Source: DASPTR01 sp041481365 (GTDB lineage Archaea > Thermoproteota > Bathyarchaeia > Bathyarchaeales > Bathycorpusculaceae). From it: DNA of 64,000 bases. Numbering within the stretch: the first letter of the stretch is position 1; every line of letters begins with the position of its first letter. Under the pieces are notes generated by a model. That model was not told where the DNA came from, made no database searches, and saw nothing but the letters and a program-made list of their open reading frames with translations. Made by a program: the position numbers and the translations under genes. Of this stretch, positions 26,656-33,706 are shown piece after piece. Location of the stretch: assembly GCA_041481365.1 (NCBI GenBank), contig JBGPBS010000001.1, forward strand, positions 14,497-78,496. The letters are read 5' to 3'.

Positions 26656-29600
26656 GCTGTAGCCTCCGTTAATGCGGCTTCAACCTGGGCAAGTATCTCC
26701 TGCGTCGTAAAGTGTCCCATCGTGATAGCCTTCGTCGGGCATGCTGTGCCACAGGCGCCGCAGCCCTTGCACAAGGCCTCAATCACGTGTGCGATCGGCT
26801 TACCCTCTTTCTCTTTCAATTCGACTGCACCGTAAGGACACAGATATTCACAGATTCTGCAACCGCTACATAAATCTTCAGATACGTTTGCTACGATTCC
26901 TTCCATCTCGAGCTTGTCTTTCGAGAGAATCGTCGTCGCCCTTGCAGCGGCCGCACAAGCCTGCGATATGCTCTCGTCAATGTACTTTGGCGAATGCGCC
27001 ATTCCGCAGAGAAAAACGCCTTCTGTCGCAAAGTCCACGGGCCTAAGCTTCATGTGTGCCTCCAAGAAGGAACCTTCTTTGGTCAAAGGCACTTTGAGCA
27101 TTCCAGCCAAGTGCTTGTTGTCAGGGTTTGGAATAGTTGCCGCACTCAAGACGACGGTGTCCGGCTCAACCTCAACCTCTTGACCTAGAACAGGCTCCCA
27201 GAAGATCACCGCCAGCCTTCCTTCCTCGTTCAAGACTTGCGGTTTCCTCTCATCATCATAGTTTATGAACAGGACCCCTTTCATGGCGGCTTCTCGGTAA
27301 TAATCCTCCTTGAAACCATAGGCACGCATATCCTTGTACAAGACGTAGACTTCAGTCTCTGGGCTTACTTCTTTGATCTTCAACGCGTTCTTTATCGCTT
27401 GGCCACAGCAGATTCTCGCGCAGTTCGGTCTTTCCTCGTTCCTCGCGCCGACGCATTGTATCATGAGAACACTTTTGGCCTTGAAAGCGCCTTTCGAGAG
27501 TTTCTCTTCAAGCTCATGCTGAGTCACTATTCTCTGATCTGTGCCATAGAGGTATTCCTTAGGCGTGTACTCGGTAGCGCCTGTAGCTACTATGACTATG
27601 CCATGCTCGATTTCCTTCTCTTTGCCGTCGTGCTGCTTGATCTTCGTCTTGAAGTTGCCTACAAAACCGTAGATATCGGTGACCTCTGCACTAGTGTAGA
27701 CGTGTATCTTGCTGTTGCCCATAACTTCCTCAGCTAGAGCATCAAGCTTCTCCTTCGGGTTTGTGTTCTCCCCCAGCAGATAGTGAATCGTGCGGAGATG
27801 CCCGCCTAGCTCCTTTTCTCTTTCGACCAGATGAACCTCGAATCCCTGCCTCGCAAGCTCCAAAGCGGAGGTCATGCCGGACACTCCTCCGCCGATGACG
27901 AGGCCGATTGGCGTGACGTTTATCAAGGGCTTCTCCAACGGCTTCAAGAGCTTGGCCTTCGCAACTATTGAGCGCACTAGGTCTTTGGCTTTCTTAGTGG
28001 CTGATTTCGGGTCATGCATGTGAACCCAGCTGCACTGATCTCGAATGTTCGTCATCTCGAACAGGTACGGGTTCAACCCTGCTTCCTGCACCGTCTCCTT
28101 AAACAGGGGCTCATGCGTACGAGGAGTGCACGAAGCTACGATCACGCGGTTAAGGTTGTTCTGCTTTATCTTCTCCGCTATGAGTTTTTGAGTGTCCTGA
28201 GAACAGGTGTAAACGTTCGCCTCAGCATAGGCCACGTTGGGCAGGGTCCGGGCATACCGCACTACTTCCGGAACGTTGACCACGCCGCCGATGTTTATGC
28301 CGCAGTGACAGACGAACACGCCTATGCGCGGCTCTTCCTTGCTGACATCCCGTACGGGCGGGTACTCCTTCTTCTTAACCAGTTTTCCTCTTTCGCTCGC
28401 AACGATGCCCATGGCCTTTGACGCTGCCCCGCTTGCCTGAGCAACGCTCTCAGGGATATCCTTCGGCGCGGAGAAGGCCCCGCAGACGAATATGCCAAGC
28501 TTCGAAGTCTCAACCGGCGAGAACGTCTCCGTGTCACAGAACCTGTACTTGTTAAGTTTTATGCCCAAGTTCTTGGCAAGCTTCTCAGCGTCCTTTGGAG
28601 CCGTCATTCCAATCGACAGGACAACCATGTCGAACTCTTCTTCTTTGGGCGTCTCGTTCTCAACGTAATGAACGAACAGGTTCCCCGTTTTCGGATCTTC
28701 GGTCACTCCTGCGACTCTCGATCTCACAAAACGGATGCCCCACTCTCCTTGGGCACGCTCATAGTATGAGTCAAATTCCTTCCCGTAAGAACGCATGTCC
28801 ATGTAGAAAATGGTGGGGTCTAACTTCGAAGGCGTGTGCTCCTTAGCTATCACTGCCTCTTTCATGCCGTACATGCAGCATGCAGCTGAGCAATAATTGT
28901 TCCCAAGCTGATAGTCACGTGAACCAACACAGAAGACAAAAGCGATCTTCTTGGGAATCTCACCGTCCGACGGCCTTAGAACAAGTCCGCCATACGGTCC
29001 AGAAGCGCTCAGGATACGTTCAAACTCGATACTCGTCACAACGTTCGGATATCGACCGTAACCGTACTCGCTCTTTAACCGCGCGTCGAAAGTTTCGAAG
29101 CCGAGAGCAAGAATGATCGAGCCAACTTTCAGCTTCCCTTCAGTCTCCTCTTGCTCATACTGAACGGCGTTTGCTTTGCAGATTTCAGCACATGTTCCAC
29201 AACCGATGCATCTTTCACGGTCGATCATATACTTCAGCGGCACGGCTTGCGGGTACTCAACATAGATCGCACCCCTATTGCCGAGACCCATATTGAACGT
29301 GTCGACCGCTTCGATCGGACATTTCTGTGCGCAAAGGCCGCAGCCGTTGCATTTGTCTTCGATTATGTAACGAGGCTTCCTTCGAAGTTTTACTTCGAAG
29401 TTTCCAGCTTCACCGTTCAAGCCCGTGATTTCCGCGTTCGTCAAAATCGTGATGTTCGGATGCCTTCCCGTCGCCACGAGCTTGGGCGAAAGAATGCACA
29501 TTGAACAATCGTTTGTTGGGAACGTCTTATCCAGCTGCGCCATCACGCCGCCTATGCATGGGCCCTGTTCGACCAGGTAGACCTTGAACCCAGAATCAGC

Positions 29601-29675
29601 TAAGTCAAGAGACGCCTGTATCCCTGCTACTCCTCCGCCCACTACCATGACTGCTCCAACTTTGGCATCCGCCAT
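26652..29675 (-). CDS. hdrA: Fused HdrA: N-terminal HdrA-like module joined to complete HdrA
   Basis: At 1007 residues this is much longer than the usual HdrA of about 650. Residues 1-430 match the separate 439-residue HdrA-like protein at 32160: VVGGGVAGIQASLDLA binds FAD, and CNGCGLCAQKCP plus CIGCGTCAEIC bind two clusters. Residues 440-1007 match the separate HdrA core at 30463: GVFVCHCGINIGG, a second FAD motif VIGGGVSGMTSAL, and C-terminal CSGCRICEYLCP and CKGCGACGTACP clusters. HdrA carries the FAD that bifurcates electrons between ferredoxin and HdrBC. The fusion should therefore hold two flavins. The ATG follows GGAGGTGGCCTAG. Confidence 0.92.
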   Translation of the reverse strand: MADAKVGAVMVVGGGVAGIQASLDLADSGFKVYLVEQGPCIGGVMAQLDKTFPTNDCSMCILSPKLVATGRHPNITILTNAEITGLNGEAGNFEVKLRRKPRYIIEDKCNGCGLCAQKCPIEAVDTFNMGLGNRGAIYVEYPQAVPLKYMIDRERCIGCGTCAEICKANAVQYEQEETEGKLKVGSIILALGFETFDARLKSEYGYGRYPNVVTSIEFERILSASGPYGGLVLRPSDGEIPKKIAFVFCVGSRDYQLGNNYCSAACCMYGMKEAVIAKEHTPSKLDPTIFYMDMRSYGKEFDSYYERAQGEWGIRFVRSRVAGVTEDPKTGNLFVHYVENETPKEEEFDMVVLSIGMTAPKDAEKLAKNLGIKLNKYRFCDTETFSPVETSKLGIFVCGAFSAPKDIPESVAQASGAASKAMGIVASERGKLVKKKEYPPVRDVSKEEPRIGVFVCHCGINIGGVVNVPEVVRYARTLPNVAYAEANVYTCSQDTQKLIAEKIKQNNLNRVIVASCTPRTHEPLFKETVQEAGLNPYLFEMTNIRDQCSWVHMHDPKSATKKAKDLVRSIVAKAKLLKPLEKPLINVTPIGLVIGGGVSGMTSALELARQGFEVHLVEREKELGGHLRTIHYLLGENTNPKEKLDALAEEVMGNSKIHVYTSAEVTDIYGFVGNFKTKIKQHDGKEKEIEHGIVIVATGATEYTPKEYLYGTDQRIVTQHELEEKLSKGAFKAKSVLMIQCVGARNEERPNCARICCGQAIKNALKIKEVSPETEVYVLYKDMRAYGFKEDYYREAAMKGVLFINYDDERKPQVLNEEGRLAVIFWEPVLGQEVEVEPDTVVLSAATIPNPDNKHLAGMLKVPLTKEGSFLEAHMKLRPVDFATEGVFLCGMAHSPKYIDESISQACAAAARATTILSKDKLEMEGIVANVSEDLCSGCRICEYLCPYGAVELKEKEGKPIAHVIEALCKGCGACGTACPTKAITMGHFTTQEILAQVEAALTEATA

Positions 29676-30461
29676 CTAGGCCACCTCCAAAGCTCTATAG
29701 AGCGGGGTCGTACCCTCAATATGGTCCACTGTTATCATGTTCCTTCTCCGCATGTTCACGATCTGCTTGAGAACGGCCGCTGGCTCCAAGCAAGTTGCCT
29801 CGGACAAGGCCTTGATTGAAAGAGGCTCAGTTTGTGTCAATAGATGAATCTTCTGCCGAAAGAACTCGGCTTCAACAACCTCGTCGAGCAACGAATCAAA
29901 CTCTTCTTGCGAGACTTTCTCATCGTACACGTTGTTTTTCTCTGTCAACTCTCTTTCCCTTCCGACCAGAACTCTCAGCCTGAAATCTGAAGCAGCATTC
30001 CTTGCTGCTTCAAGGTTTTCAAGAACCTTCTGATCAGGCACTTTACCTGATGCGGGTGAGGGACCAAGCTTCTTTATCTGATCTGTGAATTCGGTCACTA
30101 TTTGAGCAAACCTTTGACCCTCAGACGCTGAAACCCAGTCGAGTCTCAAGCGGTCTGGTCCTAAGCCCGTTAACGCTAGCAGCTTCTTCAGCATCTTGAT
30201 CTTCCTTTCCTCGTACAGGTTTCCCTCGACATAGTGGCAATCAGCAGGGTGACATCCCAGGACAATCACGCCATCTGCTCCGCGCATGAAAACCTCTAGG
30301 GGAATAATCGGGTCGATTCTTCCACTGCACATAACCCGGACAACCCTGATGTTTGAGGGATATTGTATTCTGCTGACGCCGGCCAAGTCTGCACCAGCAT
30401 AGCTACACCAGTTACATAAGAAACCGATGATCTTCGGCTCAAACGATTTCTTCTCACTCAT
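29676..30461 (-). CDS. MvhD-like iron-sulfur subunit with C-terminal winged-helix-like extension
   Basis: The first 140 of 261 residues are MvhD, with FLCNWCSYAGADLAG, VMCSGRIDP and the GCHPADCHY motif. A Glu-rich helical linker follows. Residues 190-261 look like a winged helix (SIKALSEATCLEPAAVLKQI, then NMITVDHIEG). MvhD normally ends after about 145 residues. The tail may bind another complex subunit or nucleic acid. The gene sits between the split HdrA core and the fused HdrA with almost no spacers, so it is probably the partner of the split HdrA pair. Confidence 0.88.
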   Translation of the reverse strand: MSEKKSFEPKIIGFLCNWCSYAGADLAGVSRIQYPSNIRVVRVMCSGRIDPIIPLEVFMRGADGVIVLGCHPADCHYVEGNLYEERKIKMLKKLLALTGLGPDRLRLDWVSASEGQRFAQIVTEFTDQIKKLGPSPASGKVPDQKVLENLEAARNAASDFRLRVLVGRERELTEKNNVYDEKVSQEEFDSLLDEVVEAEFFRQKIHLLTQTEPLSIKALSEATCLEPAAVLKQIVNMRRRNMITVDHIEGTTPLYRALEVA

Positions 30462-30462
30462 T

Positions 30463-32163
30463 TCAGTCGCCTCCCAAGGCTGCAGTAGCCTCTGCTAAGA
30501 CCTGCTTGTCGCTGAAATGCCTCATCGTTATGGCCTTTTCTGGACAACTTGCAGCGCAGACGCCGCATCCTTTGCAGAGAACGTCGTTGACTCTTGCTAC
30601 TCCACGCTCATCCTTTTGGATAGCATTATAAGGGCAAAGTTTGACGCAGGTTCCGCAGCCCGTGCACAGGACTTCATCGACTACGGAGGTTATGGCTTCC
30701 GTCCGCACTCGTTTCAGAGCCATGGGGATGCCTGCCCTTGAGGCAGCAGCATATGCCTGCGCGATGCTTTCAGGAATGGTCTTCGGGCTGTGAGCCGTTC
30801 CGCAGACGAATATTCCGTCCGTCGCGAAATCAACTGGCCTAAGTTTGACGTGAGCCTCAAAGAAGAAGCCGTCAGCTCCGATTGGAACCTTAAGCACCTT
30901 TGAAAGCTCTTTTGCGTCTCCAGTTTGAACCAGCGGAGTTGACAGAACGACGAGGTCAGCGTCAAGTTCAAGATTGTCATTAACTAGAATATCGCGCACT
31001 CTTACGGTGCATTTTCCATTCGACTCAACGGCAACTTCTGGAGGATCCTCCGCATCAAACCTTATGAATTGAACAAAGCTCTCTCTGGCCTTTTGATAGC
31101 AATCTTCGAAATCCTTGCCGTACGTCTGCATGTCCCTGTAGAGTATCGACACCTCAGCGTCTGGATACAGCTTTTTGATTTCCAGGGCATTCTTGACCGC
31201 GGTGGCACAGCATATTCTTGAACAATAGTTACGGCCGCCTTCTTTCCCTTCTCTTGCACCGACGCATTGGATCATGACGACGTTCTTTGGATTCTTCAGC
31301 TTGCCCTCCTTCATGAGCCGCTCAAGCTCAAACTGAGTGACAACGTTCTTGCACTCGCCGTAACAGTACATTCCGCTGGGCTCGAAGACTTCCGCCCCCG
31401 TGGCCACGATTATCGTTCCAACGTCAAGCGCCTCATCCTTCCCTTCCTGATCCAGCGTAACCTTGAAGTTTCCTATGAAACCCTCAACGTTCTTAACCGT
31501 CGATAGAATGTGCAAGGTGATGCTCGGATTTGACTTCACGGCTTGAACAAACTCCTCCACTATTTCCGATGACTGCATGTCAGTCGGATAGAGCTTACAA
31601 AGCTCATTCAGCTTGCCTCCAAGCGCTTCTTTCTTTTCAACAAGGTGAACCGAAAAACCCTGATGCGCAAGGCTGACCGCCGCACTCATTCCTGAGATGC
31701 CACCGCCTATAACAAGGGCTGATGGTTGAACTTCGATCTCCGGCTCTGTCTGAGGCTCAAGCAGAGCAGCCTTGGCGACCGCCATTCTAACAATCTCTTT
31801 GGCTTTCTCTGTTGCCTCAGCCGGCTCCTTCGCGTGGACCCAGCTGCAGTGCTCTCGGATGTTGGCCATATGGAACAGATACTTGTTCAAACCTGCCTCT
31901 TCACAGGCACCTCTGAAAAGCGGCTCGTGAGTCCTGGGTGTACAAGAGGCCACGACCACTTGAGTAAGACCGTATTTCTTAATGGCCTCTTTGATCTTGC
32001 TTAATCCTTCTGACGAACAAGTGTAAAGGTTACCTTCAGCATACGCAACGTTGGGCAACGACTTCGCGTATTTAACAACTTCTGGAACGTTAACCACAGA
32101 GCCTATGTTGACCCCACAGTGGCAGACGAAAACGCCCACCTTAGGCTGTTTGTTCTCGCTCAT
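30463..32163 (-). CDS. hdrA: HdrA core, split form (QmoB-like)
   Basis: The 566-residue protein contains the HdrA N-terminal domain (VGVFVCHCGVNIG), the flavin domain (VIGGGISGMSAAVSLA), a Cys-rich ICCATAVKNAL element and C-terminal ferredoxin motifs CTGCGTCVKLCP and CKGCGVCAASCP. It equals the second half of the fused HdrA. The ATG at 32163 follows GGAGGCCAAGAG and overlaps the upstream stop as ATGA. Longer frames upstream run into the preceding gene and are not needed. Together with the gene before it, it resembles the QmoA/QmoB arrangement of sulfate reducers. Confidence 0.9.
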   Translation of the reverse strand: MSENKQPKVGVFVCHCGVNIGSVVNVPEVVKYAKSLPNVAYAEGNLYTCSSEGLSKIKEAIKKYGLTQVVVASCTPRTHEPLFRGACEEAGLNKYLFHMANIREHCSWVHAKEPAEATEKAKEIVRMAVAKAALLEPQTEPEIEVQPSALVIGGGISGMSAAVSLAHQGFSVHLVEKKEALGGKLNELCKLYPTDMQSSEIVEEFVQAVKSNPSITLHILSTVKNVEGFIGNFKVTLDQEGKDEALDVGTIIVATGAEVFEPSGMYCYGECKNVVTQFELERLMKEGKLKNPKNVVMIQCVGAREGKEGGRNYCSRICCATAVKNALEIKKLYPDAEVSILYRDMQTYGKDFEDCYQKARESFVQFIRFDAEDPPEVAVESNGKCTVRVRDILVNDNLELDADLVVLSTPLVQTGDAKELSKVLKVPIGADGFFFEAHVKLRPVDFATDGIFVCGTAHSPKTIPESIAQAYAAASRAGIPMALKRVRTEAITSVVDEVLCTGCGTCVKLCPYNAIQKDERGVARVNDVLCKGCGVCAASCPEKAITMRHFSDKQVLAEATAALGGD

Positions 32164-33479
32164 CTCTTGGCCTCCTTTGAAAGGCAGGCTATGGTCTCCG
32201 CTGCTCTTGCGGCCGCCCCGCTTGCCTGAGCAACGCTTTCTGGAATGTCCTTTGGGCTTTGGCAGTAACCGCAAATGTATATTCCAGCGACGTTTGTGTC
32301 AACTGGAGCTGTGAGCTGATTCTTGGACTTGAAGAATCCATACTCGTCAAGCTCTACGCCGGTCGCCTCGGCGATTTTCTTGTTGTCTACTTTTGGAATC
32401 AACGCTGGGCACAACACAACCATGTCAGCATCAAGCTTCTTCATGTTACAGCCTGCCTTGATGTCCTCATAATAGATTTGAAGACTCCTCGTTTTTGGAT
32501 CTTCAGCGATTCCCCCGGGATGTGCCTTAATGTAATTCACGCTGTACTGGCTTTTTGCCCTGTCGACGAATTCTTGAAAGCCTTTACCGACTGCTCTCAT
32601 GTCCATGTACATGATGTAGACTTCAGTGTCGGGCATATGGTCTTTTGCCAAGATTGACTCCTTAGTCGCGTAGACACAGCACACGCTTGAGCAGTAGGGC
32701 AGTTCGCCCCGTTGGCTCCTCGAACCCACGCATTGAACGAAAACCAGGCTTTTGGGCTCTTTCCCGTCAGAAGGTCTAAGAAGGTGACCATCCGTGGGTC
32801 CAGACGCGCATATCAGCCTCTCAAATTCCATCGAAGTAATCACGTTCTTGAACCGTCCATAGCCGTACTCCTTCATCGCTGAAGTATCGAAAGCGTCGAA
32901 GCCCGTCGCAAGAATTATCGAGGAGACGTTCAACACCTTTTCCTTCGGCTTTTGTTCATAATCTATAGCAGCTGAGGGGCAGATTTTCTGGCATACTTTG
33001 CAGACGCCCTTCGTGAAGTATAGGCAGGTGTTTGGATCAATGGTGGCCACAAGGGGCACTGCCTGCTTGAAGGGCATGTATATGGCTTTTCTGTTTCCCA
33101 ACCCCATGTCGAACTCATTTGGTGCCTTGACGGGACATTTCTCCATGCAGGTGCCACAGCCAGTGCATTTGTCAGCGGTCACGTACCTTGGTTTCTGTAA
33201 GACTTTGACCTTGAAGTCACCCTTATCACCGCGAACCTCCTTTACCTCTGAGTAAGTCAACATCGTAATGTTCGGATGTCTGAAGCATTCAATCATCTTC
33301 GGCGCCAGTATGCAGATTGAACAGTCAAGCGTTGGGAAAGTCTTGTCGAGCTGTGCCATCCGACCGCCTATGCTGGGTGTCTTTTCGACGAGGTAGACTT
33401 TGGTTCCGCGGTTAGCCAAGTCGAGGGACGCTTGTATTCCAGCTATGCCTCCGCCGATTATCAGAACCGAGTTTGACAT
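32160..33479 (-). CDS. HdrA-like flavoprotein module, split form (QmoA-like)
   Basis: The 439-residue protein starts with IIGGGIAGIQASLDLANRG for FAD binding, followed by DKTFPTLDCSICILAPKM, a four-cluster-like cysteine pair, and two ferredoxin motifs (CTGCGTCMEKCP; CKVCQKICP). The last part contains a CVGSRSQRGELPYCSSVCC element and ends with GIYICGYCQSPKDIPES. It matches the first 435 residues of the fused HdrA. It is the first gene of the operon and its ATG is preceded by GGAAGGGAG. It may pair with the HdrA core to make a two-flavin unit equivalent to the fused protein. Confidence 0.9.
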   Translation of the reverse strand: MSNSVLIIGGGIAGIQASLDLANRGTKVYLVEKTPSIGGRMAQLDKTFPTLDCSICILAPKMIECFRHPNITMLTYSEVKEVRGDKGDFKVKVLQKPRYVTADKCTGCGTCMEKCPVKAPNEFDMGLGNRKAIYMPFKQAVPLVATIDPNTCLYFTKGVCKVCQKICPSAAIDYEQKPKEKVLNVSSIILATGFDAFDTSAMKEYGYGRFKNVITSMEFERLICASGPTDGHLLRPSDGKEPKSLVFVQCVGSRSQRGELPYCSSVCCVYATKESILAKDHMPDTEVYIMYMDMRAVGKGFQEFVDRAKSQYSVNYIKAHPGGIAEDPKTRSLQIYYEDIKAGCNMKKLDADMVVLCPALIPKVDNKKIAEATGVELDEYGFFKSKNQLTAPVDTNVAGIYICGYCQSPKDIPESVAQASGAAARAAETIACLSKEAKR

Positions 33480-33528
33480 AGGTTGCGCTCCCTTCCGGTT
33501 TCTGGAGTGAATGAGTGAATTGATGAAG

Positions 33529-33545
33529 GTAAATAATCTTTACGT
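33529..33545 (-). promoter_or_regulatory. Probable promoter of the hydrogenase/heterodisulfide reductase operon
   Basis: Read on the minus strand this segment contains GATTATTTA, a fair TATA box about 55 bases before the ATG at 33479. It is the only TATA-like element between the operon and the palindrome at 33619. Confidence 0.35.
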
Positions 33546-33618
33546 CTGAGGGAACTGTTTTTGATGATGTGTGGGCTGATCATTCGATCTTTGAGCATGA
33601 ATAGGATTATCCCCCAGT

Positions 33619-33632
33619 ATGACACGTGTCAT
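33619..33632. promoter_or_regulatory. 14-bp palindromic operator-like site upstream of the hydrogenase operon
   Basis: ATGACACGTGTCAT is a perfect palindrome lying about 80 bases upstream of the operon TATA box and about 75 bases beyond the end of the synthetase gene. It matches the tandem sites ATGACGCATGTCAT near 52843 in 12 of 14 positions. Perfect palindromes of this size usually bind a dimeric regulator. Confidence 0.55.
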
Positions 33633-33706
33633 ATTGAGCCAAACACTCACTATACCTAATAAGGTTTCCCATGTGCAAGCAGAAATATCGACGAGCTAAT
33701 CCGCTA

